The position numbers and the translations under genes are program-made. This document shows, piece by piece, positions 53,494-62,868 of a DNA stretch of 64,000 nt (position 1 is the stretch's first letter; every line of letters begins with the position of its first letter). This stretch comes from Holophagaceae bacterium (GTDB lineage Bacteria; Acidobacteriota; Holophagae; Holophagales; Holophagaceae). The notes under the pieces were generated by a model. It saw nothing but the letters and a program-made list of their open reading frames with translations. It was not told the DNA's origin and did not search any database. The stretch is taken from contig JADKJH010000005.1 in the NCBI GenBank assembly GCA_016722505.1, positions 1-64,000 of the forward strand, written 5' to 3'.

Positions 53494-55524
53494 ATGGCCA
53501 ACCAAACCTCCTGCCCAACCTGTAGCGCACCCCTAAGCTTCCGGCCCGGAACGATGGTGTCCGTCTGCTCATCCTGCGGTTCGCTTTCAGCGCGCACTGA
53601 CCGCGATCCCGAACTCATCGGAAAGATGGCCGCCTTGGTGGACACGGGTTCGCCCTTGAAGGTCGGGGTGGAAGGTCGCTACGCAGGCCGGGCCTTCGCC
53701 CTGGCTGGCCGGGTGCAGATGTCCCATCCGCTGGGTGGCGTCTGGGACGAATGGTACATGGCATTGGATGATGGCCGATGGGGATGGCTGGCCGAGGCTC
53801 AAGGGAAATTCCTGCTGACCTTTGAAGAGAAACCGGGATCTGGAATCCCCGCCTATGAGCAGTTGCAGGCCGGGGCGGTGCTGCGCCTGGGTGAAATCCC
53901 CTGGGTGGTGGGCGAAACCAGCTTTGCGGCTTTCGCATCAGCCGAAGGCGAGATTCCCTGGAAAGTCGTACCCGGCGCCACTTACCGGTTCGCAGACCTT
54001 CAGGGCGCCCATGGGGCCTTCGCGACTTTGGATTATGGCGCTGGCGATGACCTGCCAACGCTCTACGCGGGCCGGGAAGTGAGCCTTGACGACCTTGCGA
54101 TCCGCCAGGGCAGCAGCGATCCCAACGCGGGTCCCCGGCTCCAAGCCAAGAATCTGCAATGCCCCCAGTGCGGTGGCGCCCTGAAGCTGCACAGCCCGGA
54201 CCAGGCCCAGCGCGTGGGATGTCCCTATTGCGGTTCGCTGCTGGATGCCTCCGGTGGCAAGCTGGCCTTCCTGAAATCTTTGAAGCAGCCGGATGCCCGG
54301 ATGTTCATCCCATTGGGCACCGATGGCGTCATCCGGGGCATCCCATATACCTGCATCGGCTATCTGCGCCGCTTCTGCAAGGTAGAAGGTGAAACCTATC
54401 CGTGGGGCGAATACCTGCTACTGGACCGCAAGCACGGTTTTCACTGGCTCACCGAAAGCGATGGACATTGGAGCCTGGTGGATTCCGTCAGCGCGGGCGA
54501 CGTGGGTTCGCATTCGAATCCTGCTTTTGTGATCTTGAAAGGCCAGAGCTTCCGCCGCTACCAGGACGTGGATGCACGGGTGGACGGTGTCTACGGCGAA
54601 TTTTATTGGAAGGTCGAACGGGGTGAAACCGCCCACATCTCCGAATTCATCAGCCCTCCTCTGAGCCTTGCCTCGGAAACGCAGAAACATAAAGGCGGCG
54701 GCGAAGAAATCAACTGGAGCCTCAGCACTTATATTGAACCCAGCGAGATCTGGCATGCCTTCAGCCTTCAGGGAACTCCGCCCGCCCCGAAGGGTATCGC
54801 GGCGCACATGCCCAATCCCTTGAAGCCCCGGCTCCAGCAAATGACGATGTGGATGGTGATGGCCTTGGGCGCCCTCGTGGTCCTGGTGATGGTGATTTCC
54901 ATCTCCCACCGCAATCGCAAGCTCTTCAGCGAGACGTACAATCTGGCGGCCCGCATTCCATCTCTAAGCGCCACCTTGCCCGATGACCTAAGGCCGGCGA
55001 ATCCCACGCCAGCCGGGGCGAGCCCCATGGAGTCGGCAGAACCGGTCTTCTTTTCCGGACCCATCGAAATTGCCAAAGGCGGCCAGAATTTAGAAGTGAA
55101 GCTGCAGGCCCCGGTTGAAAATTCATGGCTCGGCGTGGAAGGCGCGCTGGTGAGCGAGCAGACCGGCGAAGCAGAGCTGTTCGAGTTGACCTCCAGCTAT
55201 TTCCACGGCACCGACGATGGCGAATCCTGGTCTGAAGGCGGCCGCACCGAAACGGTTTTCCTCAGCGGTCTGAAACCTGGCGCCTATATGCTGCGCGTGG
55301 CTCCCGTCTGGGAGGGATCACGGCCTCCAGTCCAAGGCTTCACGCTGGAAATCAGATCAGGCGTGGTGCGTTGGCTCTATGTGGTGCTCGCCTTCTTCGC
55401 CATCATCCTGTTTCCCCTGCTGATGCTCATGCGGGTCATGGCCTTTGAGGGACGCCGTTGGGCGGAAAGCATGTACGGCAGCACGGGATCATCTTCGGAC
55501 GATTCTTCTTCGGGAGACGATTGA
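53494..55524 (+). CDS. DUF4178 protein with two zinc ribbons and two membrane segments
   Basis: The 676-residue protein has a zinc ribbon CPTCSAPLSFRPGTMVSVCS followed by a DUF4178 domain (FALAGRVQMSHPLGGVWDEW), a second zinc ribbon (CPQCGGAL, CPYCGS) and a second DUF4178 region (YTCIGYLRRFCKVEGETYPW). Membrane segments lie near residues 450 (MWMVMALGALVVLVMVISI) and 635 (WLYVVLAFFAIILFPLLML), and the segment between them is probably periplasmic. It opens a six-gene operon with DUF350 and a spermidine-synthase-like protein. Its function is unknown. Confidence 0.8.
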   Translation: MANQTSCPTCSAPLSFRPGTMVSVCSSCGSLSARTDRDPELIGKMAALVDTGSPLKVGVEGRYAGRAFALAGRVQMSHPLGGVWDEWYMALDDGRWGWLAEAQGKFLLTFEEKPGSGIPAYEQLQAGAVLRLGEIPWVVGETSFAAFASAEGEIPWKVVPGATYRFADLQGAHGAFATLDYGAGDDLPTLYAGREVSLDDLAIRQGSSDPNAGPRLQAKNLQCPQCGGALKLHSPDQAQRVGCPYCGSLLDASGGKLAFLKSLKQPDARMFIPLGTDGVIRGIPYTCIGYLRRFCKVEGETYPWGEYLLLDRKHGFHWLTESDGHWSLVDSVSAGDVGSHSNPAFVILKGQSFRRYQDVDARVDGVYGEFYWKVERGETAHISEFISPPLSLASETQKHKGGGEEINWSLSTYIEPSEIWHAFSLQGTPPAPKGIAAHMPNPLKPRLQQMTMWMVMALGALVVLVMVISISHRNRKLFSETYNLAARIPSLSATLPDDLRPANPTPAGASPMESAEPVFFSGPIEIAKGGQNLEVKLQAPVENSWLGVEGALVSEQTGEAELFELTSSYFHGTDDGESWSEGGRTETVFLSGLKPGAYMLRVAPVWEGSRPPVQGFTLEIRSGVVRWLYVVLAFFAIILFPLLMLMRVMAFEGRRWAESMYGSTGSSSDDSSSGDD

Positions 55525-55703
55525 TGCGAACCCTATACGCATTGGCATTGCTGGGTGGATTCGGCCTCGTGACCGCCAACGGTTTCTTTGGCACCGAGAT
55601 TTTTGGCGCGCACAAGCGGGTTGTGCTTCCTCCAGACGTGCGCCAGACTCCCGGCGCGTACCGCACCTTTTTGCATAACAACGGATTCCACGGAGGCAAG
55701 TGA
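55524..55703 (+). CDS. Small exported or membrane-anchored protein
   Basis: The 59-residue protein starts in a TGATG overlap with the DUF4178 stop and ends in another overlap (TGATG) with the DUF350 start. The first 20 residues are hydrophobic (LYALALLGGFGLVTANGFFG). The remainder HKRVVLPPDVRQTPGAYRTF, LHNNGFHGGK is hydrophilic. I recognise no family. The tight overlaps on both sides argue that it is a real operon member. Confidence 0.65.
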   Translation: MRTLYALALLGGFGLVTANGFFGTEIFGAHKRVVLPPDVRQTPGAYRTFLHNNGFHGGK

Positions 55704-55921
55704 TGGACTACAACCTGCTCTTGACCCACATCGAGACCGCCGGCATCTTCGCGTTGATGGGCCTGCTTGTGATGGGCATCGTATGGCTGCTTCTCGTCAA
55801 GATCCTTCCATTCTCCATGCGCAAGGAGATGGAAGAGGACCAGAACGTAGCCTTGGGCATCGTGTTGGGGAGCCTGATCCTAGGCATCTCCATCATCATC
55901 GCGGCGGCCATTCATGGCTGA
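55703..55921 (+). CDS. DUF350 family membrane protein
   Basis: The 72-residue protein has two membrane helices, IFALMGLLVMGIVWLLLVKI and GIVLGSLILGISIIIAAAIH, with a charged loop RKEMEEDQN between, matching one DUF350 (YjfL-like) unit. The next gene starts inside its end. Its link to polyamine-synthase-like and DUF4178 genes is a recurring association, which supports a shared envelope function. Confidence 0.8.
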   Translation: MDYNLLLTHIETAGIFALMGLLVMGIVWLLLVKILPFSMRKEMEEDQNVALGIVLGSLILGISIIIAAAIHG

Positions 55922-57494
55922 TGGCAAGGCCACGATGGGGGCAGCGAATAATGGGAACCCAAGGAATGAGGCCGCCGTACCCGGTCCCCTGCTGAGGGTT
56001 CCCCTCCTCTTCCTCACGGTCTTCGTCATCGCAAGCTGCGGCCTGATCTACGAATTGGTTGCGGGCACCCTGGCGAGCTATCTGCTGGGTGATTCCGTCA
56101 TGCAATTCTCGACGGTAATTGGCGTGTACTTAAGCGCCATGGGCCTTGGTTCCTACCTTTCACGCCACCTCCACAAGGGGCTGGCACAGCGCTTTGTGGA
56201 CCTTGAATTGGCGGTGGCCCTGGTGGGCGGATTCTCCGCGCCCATCCTATTCCAGGCCTTTGCCCATACCCATGCTTTCAGACCCTTGCTCTACGGGCTG
56301 GTGGCGGCCATTGGGACGCTTGTGGGTTTGGAAATTCCGCTCCTTATGAGGATCCTGAAACCGCAAGTCGCCTTCAAGGATCTCATCGCCCAGGTGCTCA
56401 CGTTGGATTACATCGGCGCCTTGGCCGCCAGCATCCTGTTTCCGGTGCTGCTCATGCCCAAGCTTGGCCTCGTGCGGACCTGCCTGGCTTTCGGCATGCT
56501 CAACGCTTTGGTGGGGCTATGGTCCACGCATCTGTTGAAGCCACTTCTGGGCAATCGCAAGATGCTTCGTCTTCGATGCGTGGTAGTGCTCCTGTTGCTC
56601 GGGACTGGCCTCGCATTCGCCAAGACTTTCACCTTGATGGTGGAAGAGGAAATCTACGCGGATGAGATCGTCTACGCCAAGGACACGGACTATCAGCGTG
56701 TCGTGATCACCCATGGGCGCGGCAGTTTCCAGCTCTTCTTGAACGGTGGACTGCAGTTTTCAAGCGCCGATGAGTACCGGTATCACGAAGCCCTGGTCCA
56801 CCCTGCCTTTTCACTCAAGCCAGGCGCCAAACGAATCCTGGTCTGCGGCGGTGGGGATGGCCTTGCAGTGCGGGAGATACTCAAACACCCAGGCGTCGAA
56901 AAAATCACGTTGGTGGATCTTGATCCCGCCATGACCACTTTGGCGGCGAAGATGCCGCTGTTGCGGGAACTCAACAAAGGCGCGCTGCTGGATCGGCGGG
57001 TAGAAGTGGTGAACCAGGACGCCATGGTCTGGCTCAATGAACAGCGGCACCTTGAGCCTTATGATCTGGCTTTCATAGATTTCCCGGATCCCCATACCTA
57101 CAGCGTGGGAAAACTATATACGACGCGCTTCTACAAGCTCCTGCGCCGCGCCCTCGCGCCAGACGGGATCACGGCCATTCAAAGCACCTCTCCGCTGATG
57201 GCCAGGAAATCCTTCTGGTGCATCAACGCCACGGTGGAAGCTGCTGGATTCCAGACGCGGCCCTACAATTTATCGGTTCCTTCTTTTGGTGTTTGGGGCT
57301 TCGTCTTGGCTTCACCAGCCCCGTTCGACATGCCGAAAACCACCTTGCCGGACTTGCGCTATCTAACGGACGGAACCCTGGCTGCGATGTTCGCCTTCCC
57401 TCGCGACATGGACCGGCTTCCCACGGACATCAACCGCCTGGACAACCAAGTGCTGGTGCATCTCTACGCGGCTGAGTGGAAACGATGGTCCTGA
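55914..57494 (+). CDS. Membrane-anchored polyamine aminopropyltransferase-like protein
   Basis: Residues 25-245 contain about seven membrane helices (LFLTVFVIASCGLIYELVAG and following). Residues 250-500 are a spermidine-synthase fold with DYQRVVITHGRGSFQLFLNG, LVCGGGDGLAVREILKHPGV, LVDLDPAMTTLA and the aminopropyltransferase-like acidic site FIDFPDPHTYSVGKLYT. Family members transfer an aminopropyl group from decarboxylated SAM to an amine. The membrane form suggests that the acceptor or product is handled at the membrane. No speD is visible. Confidence 0.85.
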   Translation: MADGKATMGAANNGNPRNEAAVPGPLLRVPLLFLTVFVIASCGLIYELVAGTLASYLLGDSVMQFSTVIGVYLSAMGLGSYLSRHLHKGLAQRFVDLELAVALVGGFSAPILFQAFAHTHAFRPLLYGLVAAIGTLVGLEIPLLMRILKPQVAFKDLIAQVLTLDYIGALAASILFPVLLMPKLGLVRTCLAFGMLNALVGLWSTHLLKPLLGNRKMLRLRCVVVLLLLGTGLAFAKTFTLMVEEEIYADEIVYAKDTDYQRVVITHGRGSFQLFLNGGLQFSSADEYRYHEALVHPAFSLKPGAKRILVCGGGDGLAVREILKHPGVEKITLVDLDPAMTTLAAKMPLLRELNKGALLDRRVEVVNQDAMVWLNEQRHLEPYDLAFIDFPDPHTYSVGKLYTTRFYKLLRRALAPDGITAIQSTSPLMARKSFWCINATVEAAGFQTRPYNLSVPSFGVWGFVLASPAPFDMPKTTLPDLRYLTDGTLAAMFAFPRDMDRLPTDINRLDNQVLVHLYAAEWKRWS

Positions 57495-57537
57495 CAGGCA
57501 CGTTCCGCCTCCGCTCCTTCCACGCCCTGGTGGCTTG

Positions 57538-59157
57538 ATGAGGCGGCGCACCTTCGCAGCCGGGACCGCGGCTCTTGGCCTCGCAGGAATTGGCTGCGAC
57601 CGCTTCAAGCGGCGCCGGCACTACGGCGGCGAGATCCTTGGCCCCTCTTTGGAACTAGGCCACAAAGTCAGGGACGTCCAATTGCCTCAGCCCACGGCTT
57701 TCGAGGACATAGACGTCATCATCGTGGGCGGCGGGATCGCGGGACTGAGCGCGGCTTGGCGCTTCGAGGGCCAGGGCTTCAAGAAATACCTGCTGTTGGA
57801 GTTGGAATCCCAAGTTGGCGGAACTTCGCGCTCCGGTGGCAACGGCATCAGCGCCTATCCCTGGGGAGCCCACTATGTGCCGGCCCCCAACCGCGATAAC
57901 CGCGCCCTGGTGCGTATTCTTCAAGAAGTCGGCGCAGTGGAATCCTTCACAGCGCAGGGTGACCCGATATTCACGGAACAATCCATGGTGCGGGCTCCCG
58001 AGGAGCGGATCTTCGCTGCGGGGCAGTGGTGGGAGGGCCTCTACCTTCGCGCCGGAATGACGAAAGAAGATGACCTGCAATACAAACGTTTCTTCAACGA
58101 AGTGGATGCCTGGGTCACCTGGCGGGATCCACAAGGCCGCCGGGCTTTCACCATCCCTAGATCAAAATGCAGTGATGCGCCTGAACCCCAAGCCTTGGAC
58201 CGTCAAAGCTTCAAGCAATGGCTGGACAAGAGAAGCTTTTCCTCCGAGCGCCTGCTCTGGCTCCTGGACTATGCTTGCCGGGATGATTACGGCACTCGCC
58301 TAGAAAGCACCTCCGCCTGGGCAGGCCTATTCTATTTCGCCGCGCGGAAACTCAATCCCGGGGAAGAAAGCCGCCCGATCATTGCCTGGCCCGAAGGCAA
58401 TGGCGCGCTGGTGAACCACCTCAAAACAATTTGCCAAGAACGAATTCGCACCGGCATTGCCGTGAGCCAAATCTTGCGGGTTTCGCCCGATTCCATCCAG
58501 GTCAGCGGATTCGACGCAAAAAGTTCCACGGCTTTGGGGTGGAAGGCTAAACGCGTGATTTTCGCGGGGCCGCAGCACTTGGCCCAACACGTGATTCCGA
58601 CGCTTTGGACCGAGCGGCCAGAAGGTGTGACCGCCTTCCATGTCGCGCCATGGATGGTGGCGAACATCTCGCTTCGGGAGCGGCCGAAGGAAGCAGGCAT
58701 GCCCTTGGCTTGGGACAACGTATTGAGAGACAGCGATGGCTTGGGATATGTGGTGGCCACCCACCAGAGCTACCGTGACCACGGCCCGACCGTCTGGACC
58801 TACTACTATCCTTTCACGGGATTGGATGACCGCGCGGAGCGCAGCCTATTGCAGGGCATGGATTGGCAAACCTGCGCCAATCTCGTGTTGGATGATCTCC
58901 GCAAGGCCCACCCGGATCTGGACCGTTACGTCGCCCGGGTGGACATCGTGCAGTGGGGCCACGCCATGGTCCAGCCCCGGCCCAATTTTCTGTTCAGCGA
59001 GGCTCTGCGGCGAGCCAAGGAACCCCATCAGGGCATCCACTTCGCTCATACGGATTTGAGCGGTCTGGCCTTGTTTGAAGAGGCCCAGGACCACGGTCTG
59101 CGGGCCGCCGAGGAGATTCTCACTGCCTTCGGAATCGTTTCGCCCACCTGGCGGTGA
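57538..59157 (+). CDS. Tat-exported FAD-dependent amine-oxidase-like lipoprotein
   Basis: The 539-residue protein starts MRRRTFAAGTAALGLAGIGC, combining a twin-arginine motif with a lipobox Cys, so it is probably a folded, lipid-anchored flavoprotein outside the cytoplasm. The FAD-binding motif is IDVIIVGGGIAGLSAAWRFE with LLELESQVGGTSRSGGN, like flavin monoamine oxidases and protoporphyrinogen-oxidase relatives. It lies between the spermidine-synthase-like gene and a membrane protein, so a polyamine-type substrate is an inference. TTG at 57535 is an alternative start. Confidence 0.8.
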   Translation: MRRRTFAAGTAALGLAGIGCDRFKRRRHYGGEILGPSLELGHKVRDVQLPQPTAFEDIDVIIVGGGIAGLSAAWRFEGQGFKKYLLLELESQVGGTSRSGGNGISAYPWGAHYVPAPNRDNRALVRILQEVGAVESFTAQGDPIFTEQSMVRAPEERIFAAGQWWEGLYLRAGMTKEDDLQYKRFFNEVDAWVTWRDPQGRRAFTIPRSKCSDAPEPQALDRQSFKQWLDKRSFSSERLLWLLDYACRDDYGTRLESTSAWAGLFYFAARKLNPGEESRPIIAWPEGNGALVNHLKTICQERIRTGIAVSQILRVSPDSIQVSGFDAKSSTALGWKAKRVIFAGPQHLAQHVIPTLWTERPEGVTAFHVAPWMVANISLRERPKEAGMPLAWDNVLRDSDGLGYVVATHQSYRDHGPTVWTYYYPFTGLDDRAERSLLQGMDWQTCANLVLDDLRKAHPDLDRYVARVDIVQWGHAMVQPRPNFLFSEALRRAKEPHQGIHFAHTDLSGLALFEEAQDHGLRAAEEILTAFGIVSPTWR

Positions 59158-59160
59158 AGG

Positions 59161-60207
59161 ATGGCCTACCCCCAGCCTTGGCTCTTCTCCCGCAATCTTG
59201 ACCTGGCGGTTTTCGGCGGATCATCCCTGTTGGCGGTGGCGCTGACAGGGTTGGGTTGGAAGTTGGGGCTCCTTCAGACGCCCCTGCCCGTCTGGGCTTG
59301 GCTCTCAGTTGTTGTGGTTGTAGATGTGGCGCACGTCCATGCAACTTGGCTGCGCACCTACCTGGACCCGGCGGAACTGAAAGCCCACCCCGCTCGGTAC
59401 GCTCTCCTTCCACTCGCTGCCTGGCTGTTTGGAGCCATCCTGCACTACCAATCAGGGAGGCTGTTCTGGCGCGTGCTGGCCTATCTGGCGGTGTTTCATT
59501 TCATCCGCCAGCAAGTTGGATGGGTAGCTCTCTACCAACGGAAAGAGTCTTCGCTTTCCCCTCTGGACCGCCACCTGGATCGTGCCACGGTCTATGCTGC
59601 GACCATCTGGCCCCTGCTTTGGTGGCATAGCCATTTGCCCAGGGCCTTTGCCTGGTTCTTGGATGGTGATTTCGCGGGGCCGATGGCGACTTGGCTAGCC
59701 TCTGTCACCTTACCGGTTTATATCGCACTGTTGCTGGCTTTCAGCCTTCGGCAACTCATCCGGTGGAAAGCAGAAGCTTTCTTACCCGTGGGGAAAACCA
59801 TTGTGGTCTTCACCACAGCGCTGACCTGGTTTCTCGCCATCGTGGCATTCAATAGCGACTGGGCGTTCACACTCCTGAACGTGCTACCCCACGGCATTCC
59901 CTACATGGCGTTGGTGTGGCGGCGGAGCAAAGCCGAGTCTGAGAAGTCCGGCGCCGCCGGTGCTCTGCTTAAGGCAGGACCCATGGTGTTCGGCATCCTG
60001 CTCATCTCTGTCGCCTATGGCGAGGAATGGCTCTGGGACCTGGGTATCTGGCACGACCATCCGGCACTTTTCGGTGAAGGATGGAATCTCACTTCCTTGG
60101 CCCAGGCCTTCATCGTCCCCCTCCTCGCCCTGCCCCAGGCCACGCACTATCTGCTGGATGGCTTCATCTGGAAATCAGGAAAGGCTGGGTTTTCTCCACC
60201 AACGTGA
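59161..60207 (+). CDS. Conserved multi-pass membrane protein
   Basis: The 348-residue protein has about eight hydrophobic segments and conserved-looking histidine motifs: VVVDVAHVHATWLRTYLDP, LAVFHFIRQQVGWVALYQRK and LNVLPHGIPYMALVWRRSK. Clustered His in membrane segments could bind metal or heme. It follows the FAD lipoprotein by three bases and is the last gene of the operon. Its end overlaps the convergent histidine-phosphatase gene by 44 bases. Confidence 0.7.
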   Translation: MAYPQPWLFSRNLDLAVFGGSSLLAVALTGLGWKLGLLQTPLPVWAWLSVVVVVDVAHVHATWLRTYLDPAELKAHPARYALLPLAAWLFGAILHYQSGRLFWRVLAYLAVFHFIRQQVGWVALYQRKESSLSPLDRHLDRATVYAATIWPLLWWHSHLPRAFAWFLDGDFAGPMATWLASVTLPVYIALLLAFSLRQLIRWKAEAFLPVGKTIVVFTTALTWFLAIVAFNSDWAFTLLNVLPHGIPYMALVWRRSKAESEKSGAAGALLKAGPMVFGILLISVAYGEEWLWDLGIWHDHPALFGEGWNLTSLAQAFIVPLLALPQATHYLLDGFIWKSGKAGFSPPT

Positions 60208-60733
60208 CGGCGCCATCGGCCTTGATGGTGAGGATCCAATAAAGGTCATAGGTGTCGTGCATCCACACGGGAAAGGGCTCTTTCGCTCCCAGGGCCCGTG
60301 CTAGATCTACATTCGGCCCACGATGCCAGGCCACCACCACGGTCTTGCCGCGCCAGAATTGAAGGATTTCTCTGGCAAGATCAGCGCATTTTTCGTTGCT
60401 GCGCACCAGTGGAACGCGTTTGGAATGATCGAGGAATGGCGCCAGGGTCTGCCGGGTGCGCTGCAACTCGGAAACGACAACCACATCGGGTTTCAGGTCC
60501 GTGAGCAGCGGCACCAGAGCCCGGGCGCGAGCATGTCCTGCCTCGGACAGAGGTGTGTCTTTGTCATCCGAAAGCCGTTCAGCGTGCCGGAAAATGATGA
60601 CGGTAGTTGGAACATCAGTCCCCAAAGGTCGGTGGACAGAATTGGCCGGAGTCCGTAGACATCCCACCAGGCAGAACATGGCCAGGAGGCCCATAATCCA
60701 GCTGCCTCCCTCGTCCCAAGCATGCCCTTTCAT
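60164..60733 (-). CDS. Histidine phosphatase superfamily lipoprotein
   Basis: The 189-residue protein has a lipoprotein signal (WIMGLLAMFCLVGCLR) from the ATG at 60733, then the phosphohistidine motif VIIFRHAERLSDDKDTPLSE, LQRTRQTLAPF and the second catalytic His in VVVAWHRGPNVDLARALG. The family includes phosphatases of sugars, phospho-proteins and others. An exported lipoprotein form suggests a periplasmic substrate. Confidence 0.8.
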   Translation of the reverse strand: MKGHAWDEGGSWIMGLLAMFCLVGCLRTPANSVHRPLGTDVPTTVIIFRHAERLSDDKDTPLSEAGHARARALVPLLTDLKPDVVVVSELQRTRQTLAPFLDHSKRVPLVRSNEKCADLAREILQFWRGKTVVVAWHRGPNVDLARALGAKEPFPVWMHDTYDLYWILTIKADGAVTLVEKTQPFLISR

Positions 60734-61070
60734 CAGCACTCCTCTGGAATCAATGCTGGACCGCGGGCGTTTTCGCCGAGCAGTCCAGGCTCGTGTCATT
60801 TCCTAAAGCTTGGTCTAAAATCTGAACTCTAGGCTGGCCCTTGTTCGAACAATTCGTCGCGAAGGCCATCGCTCGGAACAATATCTTGGCTTAACAAGGA
60901 ATCCTCAGGCGCCTGGTTGTAAATAACCATTTCATGTGTAATTAAGGCGCCAATGGGGATGCGCGGTAGACATCGTGCCTCCATACTTCAGTATCGGAGG
61001 CAGGGTGGATTACAAGAATGCTGGTTCAGCCAGACCGCGAAAACCTGCCCGGAAGACAGGTCTTGCATGG

Positions 61071-61988
61071 ATGGGGTTCCGCCTTCTGGTCCTGGTCTTG
61101 GCCACAATGAGCGCCCATCTATACGCCCAGAACCCTTCGCTGGGAGCCCCCACGACCCTTGAGTATGGGGAGATCGTGGTGGGAGCGGGAGGCGGCACCA
61201 TCACTACCGACGCCGCAACCGGAGCCATCACCAGCACCTCGAATGTTTTCCCGACCAATGCGCTGGCCACTTCATCAGCCCGCATTGTGGCGACGGGGCG
61301 TTCTGGAAGATCCTTCACGATCTACACCACGCTCGGTGGAAATTTCACCATGACCCGAAGCGGCGGAGGAGGCAGCTTTTCCTCCAGCCCGGGCCCCATT
61401 AATTCAGAAAACCCGGTGACCAACACCTTCACCTTCCCAGCTAGCGGCACCGTGACTTTCCACCTGGCGGGCACATTGTCCATCCCAGGAGGCCTTGCCG
61501 CCGGCGACTACAATGGAACACTGCCGATTTTTATCCGGGATTCAACAAATAGAAGCTCAAACACTGTCAGCGTCCCCATCCACATCCGGCTGATCGCCCC
61601 CCTCACCCTTACCAACAATGCTGACCTGGACATGGGAACAGTGGTGCCAGGCGCCACGGCAGGTACCGTCACCCTCAATCCTGGCACGGGTGTCCAGACC
61701 AAAGCAGGTGGCGTCGTGTTCGCCTCGGCCTCTGGAACGCCAGCCGCATTCGCTGTGACAGGGGCGCCGAGCCACAGCATTTCCATCTCCCTGGGAGGTG
61801 GAACCACCACACTTACTGGGCCGTCAGGCACTATGACCCTGACGTTGAGTTCCAGCGTGACGAGCCCCACCACCCTCAGCGCTGGAGGTGTGGCCAATTT
61901 CGCGGTGGGCGGCGTTGTAGGGATTGCGGCCAACCAACCGGATGGAAATTATGTGGGGACCCTCACAGTGACGGTGGCCTACCCCTGA
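61071..61988 (+). CDS. DUF4402 pilus-subunit-like secreted protein, long form
   Basis: The 305-residue protein has a signal peptide from the ATG at 61071 (GFRLLVLVLATMSAHLYAQN) and is otherwise rich in Thr, Ser, Gly and Val. The C-terminal half LTLTNNADLDMGTVVPGATA to DGNYVGTLTVTVAYP is a DUF4402 unit. The N-terminal half looks like a second, diverged unit ending GDYNGTLPIFIRDS. The frame is open from a GTG at 60975. DUF4402 proteins occur as subunits in chaperone-usher-type clusters. Confidence 0.75.
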   Translation: MGFRLLVLVLATMSAHLYAQNPSLGAPTTLEYGEIVVGAGGGTITTDAATGAITSTSNVFPTNALATSSARIVATGRSGRSFTIYTTLGGNFTMTRSGGGGSFSSSPGPINSENPVTNTFTFPASGTVTFHLAGTLSIPGGLAAGDYNGTLPIFIRDSTNRSSNTVSVPIHIRLIAPLTLTNNADLDMGTVVPGATAGTVTLNPGTGVQTKAGGVVFASASGTPAAFAVTGAPSHSISISLGGGTTTLTGPSGTMTLTLSSSVTSPTTLSAGGVANFAVGGVVGIAANQPDGNYVGTLTVTVAYP

Positions 61989-62079
61989 ACAGTGAGTAGG
62001 TTGATGGACGGGCTACTTCAACCTTTTTTCCCGTAGGAAAACAGGCTTGCCTGCATTGCCTTCAACTGGGCCAAATACG

Positions 62080-62215
62080 ACATTGTAAATATTTTTTACC
62101 AAATAAATGAAATGATTACATCTATCTTATGATTTAATTTTCCTACTTGATTCTATGTTTTTCTATATAAAATATCATCAATAATATTATCAATATTATT
62201 TTCATAGGGAAACAT
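62080..62215. promoter_or_regulatory. A/T-rich upstream region of the DUF4402 gene
   Basis: About 135 bases are strongly A/T-rich with many TATA- and AATATTAT-like words, in sharp contrast to the surrounding G/C-rich DNA. The region lies 70-200 bases before the pilin-like gene at 62286. It probably contains a promoter and may bind a nucleoid protein. I cannot single out one promoter. Confidence 0.5.
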
Positions 62216-62285
62216 TGCCTAATTTGAATGGTGCCTCTACACTGGATTCTACCGGCGATCCCGCCCGAGCATCAAAGGAGACCCC

Positions 62286-62804
62286 ATGAAGTTCAACCCG
62301 ACCCTCCTAGTCGTCATTTTGGCCGCCACCACGGCCTTTGCAGGCACCGATACCGGTACCAACACCGTTACAAATAGCCAGGCAAGCGCCAAACTCAAAA
62401 TCCGCAAAGCCATCACCCTCACCAACAATACCGATCTTGATTTCGGTGGCGTGGTGGTGTCGGGGGTTGCGGCCAGCTCCATGACCCTGACCCCGGCAAA
62501 CGTGCTCTCCATTGCTGGTGCTGATATCCTCGCGACCTTCAACCCCACCACCGCTGGTGCGTTCACCGTGGGTGGAACAGCCAACGCCACCTATGCCATC
62601 AATGCCATCCCTGGCATCAACATCACCAGCACTGCCCTTCCCTCCACCCCCGTCGGAGTGACTTTCACGACGTCGAAGGCGACTGGCACTCTGGATGGTA
62701 CGGGCAGCGACACGTTCACAGTGGGTGGCACCGCGTCAATCCCGGCGCCGGTCACCGGTGGCGATTATAGTGGCACCTTCTCTGTAACAGTCCTCTACAA
62801 CTGA
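62286..62804 (+). CDS. DUF4402 pilus-subunit-like secreted protein
   Basis: The 172-residue protein has a signal peptide (FNPTLLVVILAATTAFAG) and one DUF4402 domain: ITLTNNTDLDFGGVVVSGVA to VTGGDYSGTFSVTVLYN. It is likely the major shaft subunit because it has its own A/T-rich upstream region, a strong AAAGGAG site 5 bases before the start, and a terminator right after it that would raise its amount over chaperone and usher. Confidence 0.85.
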   Translation: MKFNPTLLVVILAATTAFAGTDTGTNTVTNSQASAKLKIRKAITLTNNTDLDFGGVVVSGVAASSMTLTPANVLSIAGADILATFNPTTAGAFTVGGTANATYAINAIPGINITSTALPSTPVGVTFTTSKATGTLDGTGSDTFTVGGTASIPAPVTGGDYSGTFSVTVLYN

Positions 62805-62826
62805 TCCGCGAAAAGCCTCGGTTGAT

Positions 62827-62857
62827 ACAAGGGGCGCTCCAGGGCGCCCCTTGTTTC
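62827..62857 (+). terminator. Terminator between pilin-like subunit and chaperone
   Basis: ACAAGGGGCGC and GCGCCCCTTGT form a perfect 11-base stem with loop TCCAGG, followed by TTC. It ends 12 bases before the chaperone start and so would act as a partial terminator inside the cluster. Confidence 0.85.
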
Positions 62858-62868
62858 AATATGTAATC

